From Bacteroidaceae bacterium (GTDB taxonomy: Bacteria > Bacteroidota > Bacteroidia > Bacteroidales > Bacteroidaceae): a stretch of 64,000 nt of DNA. The notes beneath the pieces were generated by a model. That model saw only the letters and a list, made by a program, of their open reading frames with translations. It searched no databases and was not told the origin of the DNA. Below, piece by piece: positions 45,061-53,918 of this stretch. Within the stretch, counting starts at the first letter, position 1; each line of letters starts with the position of its first letter. The translations under genes and the position numbers were made by a program. The stretch is from NCBI GenBank assembly GCA_017557635.1, contig JAFYYH010000022.1:186001-250000 (forward strand), read 5' to 3'.

Positions 45061-45151
45061 CTCTGACAAAGGTAATCATGTTTTTGATTAACTTCGCGCC
45101 AAATTTGATAGACTTTTCTATTACCAAACCTTCCAAAACATACCAAGCCAT

Positions 45152-45466
45152 ATGAGCCTGAACGGAATAATCGTAGGAGCAGCCGTGTTCCTGATCATCG
45201 GGATATGCCATCCGATAGTCATTAAACTGGAGTATTACTGGGGCAAAAAGAGCTGGTGGGTCATGGCTCTGGCCGGCGTTATATTCTCCGCATTGTCATT
45301 ATTCATCAGCAATCTTGTGGTATCGACAATCCTCGGCGCAGCCGCATTCTCCTGTTTCTGGGGCATTCACGAGATCATCTGCCAGGAAAAACGGGTATTG
45401 CGCGGCTGGTTTCCCGAGAACCCCAAGCGCCACGACTACTACGAGCGGATTCGCTCAAACAAGTGA
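45152..45466 (+). CDS. DUF4491 family small membrane protein
   Basis: A 104-residue protein with three hydrophobic spans (IIVGAAVFLIIGICHPIVI, WVMALAGVIFSALSLFI, VVSTILGAAAFSCFWGIHEI) and a basic C-terminus (RVLRGWFPENPKRHDYY). This matches the DUF4491 family of Firmicutes and Bacteroidetes, function unknown. Its last 12 bases overlap the convergent MATE gene. Confidence 0.82.
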   Translation: MSLNGIIVGAAVFLIIGICHPIVIKLEYYWGKKSWWVMALAGVIFSALSLFISNLVVSTILGAAAFSCFWGIHEIICQEKRVLRGWFPENPKRHDYYERIRSNK

Positions 45467-46789
45467 TTTGGTAGTCCACCGACGCGATTTCCATCGGCGG
45501 ATAAAGATAAGCCCGCGGATATTCTCATCCAGAATCAGGGCACACCACAGGGCAATAAGTCCTCCATGTAGGCCGATGCCCAGCACCCAGCTGCCACCCA
45601 CGGCAACCGTCCAGCACACGATCATGCCTATCGTCACGGGGTAATATATGTCACCCGATGCGCGGAGCGAATTCACGCCGAAGAAGTTGATGGCGCGGCC
45701 CACCTCGACCAGGATATCAATCCAGAGCACGATGGTTCCCATGCGTATAATATGCTCATTATCAGTCAACATAGAGAAGATGGCATGACCCAAACAAGCC
45801 GTAGTGAATGACAGTACAAACGTGACGGCAACCGAGATTCGCAGTACCCGTCGGCCCAAAGCAAACGCGGCATTGTACTTTTTCATGCCCGTCAGGTGCC
45901 CAATCACAATGGCCCCACCCTGCGCCGCGGCCAGCGAGAACAGGAACACAAATGTGGTTATGGTCTGTCCGTAAGTGCGCGTGGCCAGCTCGTCGTTGCC
46001 CAGAAAATTGATGAAATAGGTCACGACCACCATCGAAAGGCTGTACGACATCTGCTCGCCGGCCGACGGAATGCCCACCTTGAACAGTTTGCCCGCCTCC
46101 TTCCACGGGAACGGCCGGAACAGCCCCCTGGGCAGACGGCCTATATACTTGCGGTAAAGCAGGTACAGCAGCAGGGCCGATGACAACGCACGGCAAATCA
46201 CCGTCGAGATAGCCGCACCCCGCACGCCCATGGCCGGCAGTCCGAACTTACCGAATATAAGTGCATAGTTGCCCAGAATGTTTATGACATTGACCAGTCC
46301 CGATACGAACATGGGATAATGCGCCTTGTCAACACTTCTTAAAGCAGCTGCAGCCGACAGCGATACAGCCTGAAAGAAAGCGAACGCGCCCACAATCCGC
46401 ATATACGGGAATCCCTGCGCAAACAGCTCCTCGCGCGCCCCCATCATTTCCAACAGGGCCGATGCCCGACCATACAGGAACGCACTGAAACCCAGACCGA
46501 TAAGGAAATTGAACAGGACCGATATGCCCATCACCTGCAGCACGCGGTCGCGCTGCCCCGCCCCGACATACTGCGAGCAGAGGATGGATGTGGCCATCGA
46601 TATGACCTGGAATATGATGAATACGATATTGATCAGCTGGTTGACCAGTCCCACGGCTGCGACGCTCTCGTCCGAGTATCGGCTCAACATGAAAGTATCG
46701 GCCGCACCCAATGTCATGACAAGCAGAGTGTCAATGAAAATGGGCAATGCAAGAACTGTAAGCAGGCGTGTCAGGAACCCGTTTCTCAT
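45455..46789 (-). CDS. MATE family efflux transporter
   Basis: A 444-residue membrane protein with about 12 spans arranged as two homologous halves, as in NorM-type Na+ or H+ driven multidrug exporters. The first half opens with VLALPIFIDTLLVMTLGAADTFMLSRYSD. Promoter box TATCTTTG on the minus strand (46811-46818). Parts of a second, damaged copy of this gene occur at 57503-57953. Confidence 0.9.
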   Translation of the reverse strand: MRNGFLTRLLTVLALPIFIDTLLVMTLGAADTFMLSRYSDESVAAVGLVNQLINIVFIIFQVISMATSILCSQYVGAGQRDRVLQVMGISVLFNFLIGLGFSAFLYGRASALLEMMGAREELFAQGFPYMRIVGAFAFFQAVSLSAAAALRSVDKAHYPMFVSGLVNVINILGNYALIFGKFGLPAMGVRGAAISTVICRALSSALLLYLLYRKYIGRLPRGLFRPFPWKEAGKLFKVGIPSAGEQMSYSLSMVVVTYFINFLGNDELATRTYGQTITTFVFLFSLAAAQGGAIVIGHLTGMKKYNAAFALGRRVLRISVAVTFVLSFTTACLGHAIFSMLTDNEHIIRMGTIVLWIDILVEVGRAINFFGVNSLRASGDIYYPVTIGMIVCWTVAVGGSWVLGIGLHGGLIALWCALILDENIRGLIFIRRWKSRRWTTKSLV

Positions 46790-46827
46790 GTGTCAATTTG
46801 AAATCGGGCACAAAGATAAAAAAAAGG

Positions 46828-46894
46828 CCATTGGGGACGGTTCTCTTTGGCACCAAAAAGGGCCAAAGAGAACCGTCCCCGGTGGCACCAATGG
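46828..46894. repeat. family-A element, two heads inverted plus a decayed end
   Basis: The standard 58-bp form is followed by GGTGGCACCAATGG, apparently a remnant of a further unit. It ends two bases before the stop codon of the ABC permease gene. Confidence 0.88.
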
Positions 46895-46896
46895 CA

Positions 46897-49266
46897 TCAC
46901 TCCTTGGCAATGTAATCAGTAGGATTGAGGCGCATGATGCGGCGGATATTGCCAAAGACAGTGAGCGTAATGAAGAGCATCGTGAACAGGCAAGCCCCGC
47001 CCACGGGAATCCAAGCGGGAATGGAAGCCGGCTCCAGATATCCGTCGCCCATCATTATGACAGCCTTATTTATCAGTACGCCAAGCGGAGCGCTGATCAG
47101 GAAACTGATGAGCGCAATGACCATGTAAAGGCGTCCGAAAAGCAGCAGCACATCGGCCCTGCGGGCACCGTTGACCTTGCGGATTGCAACTTCCTTTCGG
47201 CGGGAACGGATGCTCAGAAGTAGCGTGCTATATATACTCATTATACAGATTACCAAGCAGATAGCAGACAGGATAAGTGCACCGCCACGCATAGCGTCAA
47301 AGATGTTGACCGATGACCCCAGAAGGTCACGCATGTTATACACTTCAACGTCAACCATTTCAGGATTTGCTTTGCTGTACAGATACCTTGCCTCGGAAAG
47401 AAGCTCCTGATACTGCCCTTTCACAGGCTCCATAATAAACTGATCATAAGCGCGGTTGCGGTCATGGGTTATCACCGCCATGCTTACAATCTCTGATTTC
47501 AGGCTGGAGTAAGGAAGCGGCGGATAGGTTCCCACAACGGGCAGCATTCGGCCGTCAAACGTACGGAGCATGCATCCGGCGCCATAACCGGCCTCCTGAA
47601 GCATTGAAAACAGTTTTTCACTGACAAGGATGTAGCTGTCATCGGGAACAGGCAGCAGCCAGTTGATCCTGGTGCCGAAGAAATCAAAGAAACCGGTATC
47701 GGGAGTGACGTAATTGCGCAATAATGCAATCTGTGCGCCTTCAATAATCTTCCTGATGGTGTCATTATCATCCGACCGGCCATAGGAGAACTCCTCGCTG
47801 AAAGGAATCACCCTGGTTGCGTATCGGCACTCCTCTAGCTCATGCCCGAGTTCCCATTTATTGTCAACCATGACGCCCCTCACCATCACGCAATGCTTGT
47901 AAAAACTGTCATTATCAGGCACATGCATCTTCTGCCGCATGGCGCCTACAAACATCAGGACCGATATCGTACCGCTTATAAACAGCATGCAAATGGTGGT
48001 CTGAAGCACCAGCATGGCCTTATGGAACAGGCTGTCAGAACTGCGCAGACTGTCCTGCAGATTGCCGTTGCTGCGGATTACACGACGCAGCGAAACTGCA
48101 ATCATGGCGGCACAGATGACAATAACAGCAAGGCCGATGCCCGATAAGTACGTGTACGCCCCACTCCATTTCCAGTTAAGTCCGTCAAGCAGGAAAAAGA
48201 GGCGGTTCTGTCCGTAAGACTTGAGCCATTGTATGAGAATCCAGGAGAAAATGGCGCTCACAAGCACTATGATGGCGTTTTCGGTCAGCAGCATGAGAAA
48301 CAGATTACGGCCCGATGCGCCATTGATAAGCCTGAGTGAGAACTCACGTCTGCGCATGCGCAACAGCTGAATCTGCATGCGGATGAAACTGATAAGCGCC
48401 ACCAGAAGAATCATGGAGCCGATAAGCCATACCAGACTGCGGGTAATCATGGAGATGTTATTGGTCTTCACGGGAGAATCCTCCAACCGTGACACTTTTG
48501 TCACCAGACCCATTGGTTTGAGGCGGCTGTCGGCCTCCTCCTTGAACTGCTCCACCGTAAATCCATTACGCAACAGCAGCTCATAATAAAGAACGTACTG
48601 GTCTGTCACCCTGTACTGGCCGGGTTCCCAGACAGAGAACTGGATATCGGCCGGCAGAGACTCGGTCCAGGAGAGGTCTTGATAGACATCGGCCAGCATG
48701 AAATCCATGTCACGGCCGTATACGTTGAATGAAACTGTTGATCCTATGTGATTTACGTCGCCGAATATCCTGCGGGCCATGGATTCGCTCATGATAATCT
48801 CATTACGGCCCAGAGCCGATACGGGCTGACCGGTTACAGCAGATGTAAACCCATGGAAGACGGGATATTCGTTGTAGATAGGCTGCAGATCCATGGCTTT
48901 GTTCCTGACAGTGCCGTCTTCCATTGTGAACGACACCCATGAACTCTCAGTGCCGTAGTTGGTCGGATAAAGCGCCTCGACACTGCTCATCGGCCCCGAT
49001 CCGCGCAGGAGGTTGTCAATATCGTCCCTTATCACCTCACAGCTGTTATAATTTACAACGTAATAAGCGGGGTTGACCACGGCGACCGAGTAGCATCGGT
49101 CCGCATAAGGCTGGGAGTATATGCCCGGCTTGCGCAACATGAACAGAACGCACTGCACCACGACCAAAGTGGTTATACCCACTGCGAGTGATGCAACGCT
49201 GATAATGTTCTGAACCTTATATTTGAGCAGATTGCGGTTGGCAATCATCAGAAAATGTCTAAGCAT
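46897..49266 (-). CDS. ABC transporter permease, FtsX/MacB type
   Basis: A 789-residue permease with two copies of the FtsX unit: an N-terminal span (NIISVASLAVGITTLVVVQCV), a large extracytoplasmic MacB-like domain, three spans near 270-400, a second periplasmic part and three final spans (LILSAICLVICIMSIYSTLLL to the C-terminus). SIRSRRKEVAIRKVNGARR is the conserved cytoplasmic loop. No ATPase gene is adjacent. The start at MLRHFLMIANRN follows a TACTTTTG box (complement of 49294-49301). Bacteroidetes relatives are often linked to antimicrobial-peptide resistance or lipoprotein export. Confidence 0.88.
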   Translation of the reverse strand: MLRHFLMIANRNLLKYKVQNIISVASLAVGITTLVVVQCVLFMLRKPGIYSQPYADRCYSVAVVNPAYYVVNYNSCEVIRDDIDNLLRGSGPMSSVEALYPTNYGTESSWVSFTMEDGTVRNKAMDLQPIYNEYPVFHGFTSAVTGQPVSALGRNEIIMSESMARRIFGDVNHIGSTVSFNVYGRDMDFMLADVYQDLSWTESLPADIQFSVWEPGQYRVTDQYVLYYELLLRNGFTVEQFKEEADSRLKPMGLVTKVSRLEDSPVKTNNISMITRSLVWLIGSMILLVALISFIRMQIQLLRMRRREFSLRLINGASGRNLFLMLLTENAIIVLVSAIFSWILIQWLKSYGQNRLFFLLDGLNWKWSGAYTYLSGIGLAVIVICAAMIAVSLRRVIRSNGNLQDSLRSSDSLFHKAMLVLQTTICMLFISGTISVLMFVGAMRQKMHVPDNDSFYKHCVMVRGVMVDNKWELGHELEECRYATRVIPFSEEFSYGRSDDNDTIRKIIEGAQIALLRNYVTPDTGFFDFFGTRINWLLPVPDDSYILVSEKLFSMLQEAGYGAGCMLRTFDGRMLPVVGTYPPLPYSSLKSEIVSMAVITHDRNRAYDQFIMEPVKGQYQELLSEARYLYSKANPEMVDVEVYNMRDLLGSSVNIFDAMRGGALILSAICLVICIMSIYSTLLLSIRSRRKEVAIRKVNGARRADVLLLFGRLYMVIALISFLISAPLGVLINKAVIMMGDGYLEPASIPAWIPVGGACLFTMLFITLTVFGNIRRIMRLNPTDYIAKE

Positions 49267-49490
49267 AACAGGGACTGATTGATTTTTCAGGCTCAAAAGT
49301 AAGCCATCGGCCCCGCTCATTCAAGAAAAAAGTGAAAAGACCCCGTTTTTGGCCCAAAAGTGTCAAATTTTTGGACAATGCCGGCAGAATAACAGTATCG
49401 GGCCGATATTAAGATAATGTTACAATCGTTTTCAGCTCTTTCAAAGATGAAGGATTAATCATATATTTGTGCTGAAAACGAAAGTAAAAG
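49267..49490. other. divergent promoter region of ABC permease and Na/Pi fusion gene
   Basis: No gene seen. On the minus strand TACTTTTG (49294-49301) precedes the ABC permease; on the plus strand TATATTTG (49462-49469) lies 21 bases before the Na/Pi gene ATG. If the fusion protein binds DNA, this spacer is a natural candidate target. Confidence 0.4.
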
Positions 49491-51455
49491 ATGTTAGTTG
49501 TATTGAAACTATTGGGCTCTATCGCCCTGCTCATTTACGGTATGAAGGTCATGAGCGAGGCGTTGCAGAAGATGGCAGGCCCGCAATTGCGTCACCTGTT
49601 GGGCGCAATGACCACAAACCGTTTCTCTGGAGTGGCAACAGGAGCACTTGTAACAGTAGCAGTTCAATCATCAGCCGCAACCACCGTAATGACGGTGTCA
49701 TTCGTCAACGCGGCACTGCTCACACTCAGCCAGGCAATATCCGTCATCATGGGTGCCAACATCGGTACCACACTCAGCGCCTGGATCATGTCGGCCGGAT
49801 TCTCGTTCAACATTGCGAACTTGGTCTGGCCCGCTTTTTTAATAGGTATCATCTTAATTCAGATTGGCAAGCACCGCTATGTGGGAGATTTCCTGTTCGG
49901 TATCAGCTTCCTGCTCTTTGCGCTGGGCATGCTCAACCAGACCGGCCGCGAGATGGATCTGGCCAGCAACCCCGCAGTGGTGGATTTCTTCGCGTCATTT
50001 GATTCCGGCAGTTACTGGACAATCCTGCTGTTCCTGCTCATCGGCGCCATTCTGACGTGCATCGCGCAGTCATCGGCCGCACTTATGGCCATCACAATGG
50101 TGCTCTGCTCTACCGGCGCAATCTCAATCTTCCAGGGTATCGCGCTGGTTATGGGTGAGAACATCGGCACCACACTGACTGCAAACCTGGCTGCCATGTC
50201 GGCCAACACACAGGCCCGCCGCGCTGCTATGGCCCACCTGCTGTTCAACGTATTCGGTGTGATCTGGGTTCTGATACTGTTCTTCCCGTTTGTACGCATG
50301 GTCTGCCGCTTTGTCGGAATTGACGTTACGGCCGATGCCATTGACCCGGCAAGACTCACATTCGCCCTGGCAACGTTCCACACGGCATTCAACGTGATAA
50401 ATACATCCGTGCTAATTGGTTTCATTCCTCAACTGGAGAAACTTGTATGTTATATCATCAAGCCCCGTAAGACCGATGAGGAGGACGAGTTCCGTCTGCA
50501 GTTCATTCGCGGCGGTATCATGAAGACCCCGGAAATATCTGTTCTGCAGGCCCAGAAGGAGATTGTGATCTTTGGCGAGAAGATGCAGCACATGTTCCAC
50601 ATGACCAAGGACCTCTACTCCATTACCGATGAGGATGAGTTCAAGAAGCTGTTTGAGCGCATCGAGAAGACCGAGGACGTGAGCGACCGCATGGAACAGG
50701 AGATCGGCAAATACCTGGGCGATGTAGGTGACGCACACCTTTCAGACGACACCAAGGAGAAGATCCGCGCCATGCTGCGTCAGATCGGTGAGTTGGAGTC
50801 AATCGGCGACAGCTGCTTCGGTCTGGCCCGCATAATGCGCCGCAAGCGTGACAACCAGATTGTGTTCAACGATGAGCAGCAGGCCGGCGTTGAGCAGATG
50901 TTCACTCTGGTTGACCAGGCTCTGACTCGTATGAACGAGCTGCTGGCCGGACGTCGTGAGGACTATGACCTGACCGCTTCCGAGGAGATTGAGAACAGCA
51001 TTAACGGTTGCCGCAACCGCCTGAAACAGTGGAACATAAGCAACCTTGACCAGCATGTCTACAGCTATGACAACGGTACCGTATTCTCAGACCTGATAAA
51101 TGAGTTTGAGAAGAACGGAGACTATATAATCAACGTAGTTGAATCACGTCTGCGTGCAACGCGCACAGGTATCCGTTTCAAGGGTATTTACATAGATACA
51201 GACGCCAAGACCGTATCTGTTGACGGAGAGCCCGTTGCATTCACAAAGACCGAATACGAACTTCTCAAGATGTTCATGATGAATCGCGGCATGGTTTATT
51301 CTCGTGAGGATCTGCTCCAGGCCATCTGGCCCGATGACGTGGTCGTTAACGCCCGCACCGTCGATGTCAACATCACCCGCATCCGCAAGAAGATAGAACC
51401 CTACGCCGACCACCTGACCACCCGCGCCGGCTTCGGCTACTCCTTCCAGGAGTGA
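49491..51455 (+). CDS. Na/Pi cotransporter with PhoU-like domain fused to a PhoB/OmpR-type winged-helix DNA-binding domain
   Basis: One uninterrupted 654-residue frame with three parts. Residues 1 to about 335 are a type II Na/Pi transporter with its two QSSAATTVM / QSSAALMAI repeats and GANIGTT / GENIGTT motifs in membrane helices. Residues about 345-555 are a helical PhoU-like cytoplasmic domain, usual in bacterial members. Residues 561-654 are a winged helix: FKGIYIDTDAKTVSVDGEPV, TKTEYELLKMFMMNRGMVYS, REDLLQAIWP, and the recognition helix region ARTVDVNITRIRKKI, then TRAGFGYSF. That is a response-regulator output domain, with no receiver domain. The family normally ends after the PhoU part. 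It suggests a phosphate transporter that acts as a membrane-tethered regulator. A family-A repeat starts five bases after the stop. Confidence 0.93.
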   Translation: MLVVLKLLGSIALLIYGMKVMSEALQKMAGPQLRHLLGAMTTNRFSGVATGALVTVAVQSSAATTVMTVSFVNAALLTLSQAISVIMGANIGTTLSAWIMSAGFSFNIANLVWPAFLIGIILIQIGKHRYVGDFLFGISFLLFALGMLNQTGREMDLASNPAVVDFFASFDSGSYWTILLFLLIGAILTCIAQSSAALMAITMVLCSTGAISIFQGIALVMGENIGTTLTANLAAMSANTQARRAAMAHLLFNVFGVIWVLILFFPFVRMVCRFVGIDVTADAIDPARLTFALATFHTAFNVINTSVLIGFIPQLEKLVCYIIKPRKTDEEDEFRLQFIRGGIMKTPEISVLQAQKEIVIFGEKMQHMFHMTKDLYSITDEDEFKKLFERIEKTEDVSDRMEQEIGKYLGDVGDAHLSDDTKEKIRAMLRQIGELESIGDSCFGLARIMRRKRDNQIVFNDEQQAGVEQMFTLVDQALTRMNELLAGRREDYDLTASEEIENSINGCRNRLKQWNISNLDQHVYSYDNGTVFSDLINEFEKNGDYIINVVESRLRATRTGIRFKGIYIDTDAKTVSVDGEPVAFTKTEYELLKMFMMNRGMVYSREDLLQAIWPDDVVVNARTVDVNITRIRKKIEPYADHLTTRAGFGYSFQE

Positions 51456-51460
51456 AAAGG

Positions 51461-51524
51461 TGCCAGAGGGGACGGTTCTCTTTGGCCCTATTTGGTGCCA
51501 GAGGGGACGGTTCTCTTTGGCACC
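51461..51524. repeat. family-A element, two heads in direct orientation
   Basis: Two heads in the same direction, starting TGCCAGAGGGGACGG at 51461 and 51496 (35 bp apart), with no inverted partner. The first begins five bases after the Na/Pi fusion stop. Confidence 0.88.
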
Positions 51525-51537
51525 TCCCAGAATTGAT

Positions 51538-51545
51538 TAACTTTG
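51538..51545 (+). promoter_or_regulatory. -7 box of the CE15-like esterase gene
   Basis: TAACTTTG matches TAnnTTTG, 31 bases before the ATG at 51577. Confidence 0.5.
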
Positions 51546-51576
51546 CGAAGCAATTAACCCAAATTACTATACAATT

Positions 51577-52803
51577 ATGAAGAGTATCAGATCATTCGTA
51601 ACTGCTGCCTTTGTCCTGGCAGTTGTTCCTGCAATGGCACAGAAATCAATTCCTCTGGTTTATGACCAGGAATTCACGGGAGCCAAGTATGCCGAGCCGG
51701 CTTATCCTTCAGTGGATGAGGCTAAAACCTTAGAGACTCTGCCCAACCCATTTGAGTTCTCAGACGGCAAGAAGCAGGTCAAGAAATTCAAGGATTGGGA
51801 GAAGCGCCGTGCTGAGATTATCCATGAACTCTATCACTATGAGGTTGGTGAGAAGCCTATGGTTGACAAGAAGGATATCAAGGCTACCCTGATAGACAAC
51901 ACTCTGACAGTTGTTGTTTACCGTAACGGTGACTCTCTTACCATCACTTCAAAGATCACATATCCCGAGGGTGACGGTCCGTTCCCTCTCATGATCGGTA
52001 TGTCAGGTATCAGTCTGCCGCGTAATTTCTTCCCCGAGCGTAACATCGCCACCATGAACTTCAACATGAGCCAGGTAATGGCACATCAGCAGAAACGCGG
52101 AAGCGAGCCCATCAACAAGATCTATCCCGAACTGGTTGAGAACGGTGCCTATGCCATGTGGCCTTGGGGCGTAAGCCGTATCATCGACGGTCTGGAGATT
52201 GTAGGCGCAGCCAGCAAGATCGATATGAAGCACATCGGCGTAACCGGTTGCTCATACGCAGGTAAGATGGCCCTCTGGTCAGGTGCTTTTGATGAGCGTA
52301 TCGCTCTGACAATCGCTCAGGAGCCGGGTGGCGGCGGTGCTGCAGCATGGCGCGTATCAGAGACTCTGGGTCACGTTGAGACCCTTGGTAACACTGATCC
52401 CCACTGGTTCAAGGAGTCAATGTGGGACTGGAAGGATGAGAACGTATCAAAACTCCCCATGGATCACCACGAGCTTTGCGCACTGGTTTGCCCGCGTGCC
52501 CTTCTGGTACTGGGTAACACCGACTATGAGTGGTTGGCCGATGAGGCCGGTTACGTTTCATGCGTAGCTGCCCGCGAGGTATGGAAGAAGTTCGGTATCG
52601 AGGACCGCATGGGATTCTCAGTTCAAGGCAAGCACGGTCACTGCCAGCTCCCCAAGAGCCAGTATCCCGAGGTTGAGGCCTTCATCGACAAGTTCCTGCT
52701 CGGCAAGGAGGACGCCAACACCATCATCCAGTATGTTGACGAAACTCTGATTGACAAAGAGGTACAGAAGTGGATCCCCTGGGCAGATGTAGATTTCAAA
52801 TAA
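51577..52803 (+). CDS. secreted glucuronoyl esterase-like protein (CE15 family)
   Basis: A 408-residue alpha/beta hydrolase with a Sec signal peptide (FVTAAFVLAVVPAMAQ). The nucleophile elbow GVTGCSYAGKMALWSGAFDE and ALTIAQEPGGGGAAAWR closely follow the CE15 pattern (GCSxxGK, E near the second strand). GKHGHCQLP supplies the catalytic His. CE15 enzymes split ester links between lignin and the 4-O-methyl-glucuronate of xylan. The GCSYAGK variant is slightly different from the usual GCSRxGK. No xylan locus is visible around it. A strong terminator follows. Confidence 0.85.
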   Translation: MKSIRSFVTAAFVLAVVPAMAQKSIPLVYDQEFTGAKYAEPAYPSVDEAKTLETLPNPFEFSDGKKQVKKFKDWEKRRAEIIHELYHYEVGEKPMVDKKDIKATLIDNTLTVVVYRNGDSLTITSKITYPEGDGPFPLMIGMSGISLPRNFFPERNIATMNFNMSQVMAHQQKRGSEPINKIYPELVENGAYAMWPWGVSRIIDGLEIVGAASKIDMKHIGVTGCSYAGKMALWSGAFDERIALTIAQEPGGGGAAAWRVSETLGHVETLGNTDPHWFKESMWDWKDENVSKLPMDHHELCALVCPRALLVLGNTDYEWLADEAGYVSCVAAREVWKKFGIEDRMGFSVQGKHGHCQLPKSQYPEVEAFIDKFLLGKEDANTIIQYVDETLIDKEVQKWIPWADVDFK

Positions 52804-52832
52804 TCATCCTGATCCAGGTAAATAACAAAAAG

Positions 52833-52868
52833 TCAAGTCGGCCTCAGATAAGCCGACTTGATTTTTTT
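52833..52868 (+). terminator. Rho-independent terminator after the CE15 gene
   Basis: A perfect 10-bp stem (TCAAGTCGGC with GCCGACTTGA, 9-base loop) runs into seven T residues. Confidence 0.88.
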
Positions 52869-52870
52869 AA

Positions 52871-52897
52871 ACGCAAAGGGGTCGTTTCCCTTTGCGT
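52871..52897. repeat. family-A3 palindrome at the AraC-gene stop codon
   Basis: ACGCAAAGGG and CCCTTTGCGT pair across GTCGTTT. The half GGGGTCGTTTCCCTTTGCG agrees at about three quarters of positions with the family-A head. It touches the stop codon of the AraC-type regulator (52897-52899) and could act as its terminator. Same palindrome at 56050. Confidence 0.7.
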
Positions 52898-53787
52898 CAC
52901 TTTGTGAATTGGCGGGGTGTGATGCCGGTAATTATCTTGAACAGCCGTGTAAAATGCTGGGGGTAGTCAAACCCCAGCAGGTGGGCCGTCTCGTTGATGT
53001 TATGGCCGTTCATCAGAAGGTTCTTGCCCTGCTCAATTACGAATGAATGTATGTAGCCGATGGCCGTGCCGCCGGTGGCCTTATGCACCACATCGCCCAG
53101 GTATCGGGCCGAATACGCCAGCTGGTCGGCACAGTACTGTACCGATGGCACTCCCATATCCAATTGACGCTGCTGAAAGTAGTAATCACGTAACAAGCTG
53201 TTGAACCTTTTAAGCAGGTCCGATGAGCTCTTGTCCTCCTTGGAAAGCTGACGCAGGTATATACGGTTGCAGTATTCCAGAATAAGGCGGATGTATCCTA
53301 GTATTACTGTACGCAGCGCAGGTGAATCCGTATTCTCCTGTAACTCATGTCTTAACTGAGTGAGTAACTGGGTTATCCTGCCCCACTCCGATGTCTCCAT
53401 CACCAGCGTCTCGGTGGCAAAATATGAGAAGAAACGGTAATCCTTCATCCTGGGCTCCAGGTCCGTGCCGTGAATGAGTTGTGGCGAGAACAGCAATGCC
53501 CACCCGCTCAGGTAAAGCTCCTCGCCGTTATCCTCACGCCCGCCTATCTGACCCGGCTCCACGGCTATGATGGAACCGTCAGGGGCATCGAACATCTTCA
53601 TGCCGTAGGTAAGGTTCTTGGGGAAACTGCGCTGGATAAAGAGGCCGTAAACGCCGTACCGGTTCAGGCTGGAGTGTATGGGCGACACCTCGTCATAATG
53701 TACGATACTTACCAACGGATGCAATACGGGAGCGTTCACGTATCGGCCGTAAACATTAGGATCTGATACCTGCAGAATATTCTTCAT
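52897..53787 (-). CDS. AraC-family transcriptional regulator
   Basis: A 296-residue protein with an N-terminal cupin-like sensing domain (VSPIHSSLNRYGVYGLF, GSIIAVEPGQIGGREDNGEE) and a C-terminal AraC helix-turn-helix pair (SYARYLGDVVHKATGGTAIG-like first helix region and INETAHLLGFDYPQHFTRLF). The start was placed at MKNILQVSDPN by homology of the N-terminus. It is divergent from the flavoprotein-hydrolase-flavodoxin operon, the likely regulated target, with 130 bp between them. Confidence 0.9.
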   Translation of the reverse strand: MKNILQVSDPNVYGRYVNAPVLHPLVSIVHYDEVSPIHSSLNRYGVYGLFIQRSFPKNLTYGMKMFDAPDGSIIAVEPGQIGGREDNGEELYLSGWALLFSPQLIHGTDLEPRMKDYRFFSYFATETLVMETSEWGRITQLLTQLRHELQENTDSPALRTVILGYIRLILEYCNRIYLRQLSKEDKSSSDLLKRFNSLLRDYYFQQRQLDMGVPSVQYCADQLAYSARYLGDVVHKATGGTAIGYIHSFVIEQGKNLLMNGHNINETAHLLGFDYPQHFTRLFKIITGITPRQFTK

Positions 53788-53887
53788 AACGCCCGTAAAG
53801 GTAGAAAATTTGTGCAAAATACGCAATAATCTGCGAAATTGGTAGATATCGGGCAAAAATCGGTAAATTACTCTCTTTCTTGTCCGT

Positions 53888-53895
53888 TACCTTTG
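53888..53895 (+). promoter_or_regulatory. -7 box of the flavoprotein operon
   Basis: TACCTTTG lies 23 bases before the ATG at 53919, in the spacer shared with the AraC-type gene. Confidence 0.5.
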
Positions 53896-53918
53896 CATCG
53901 GTAATAAAAACTGACAGA

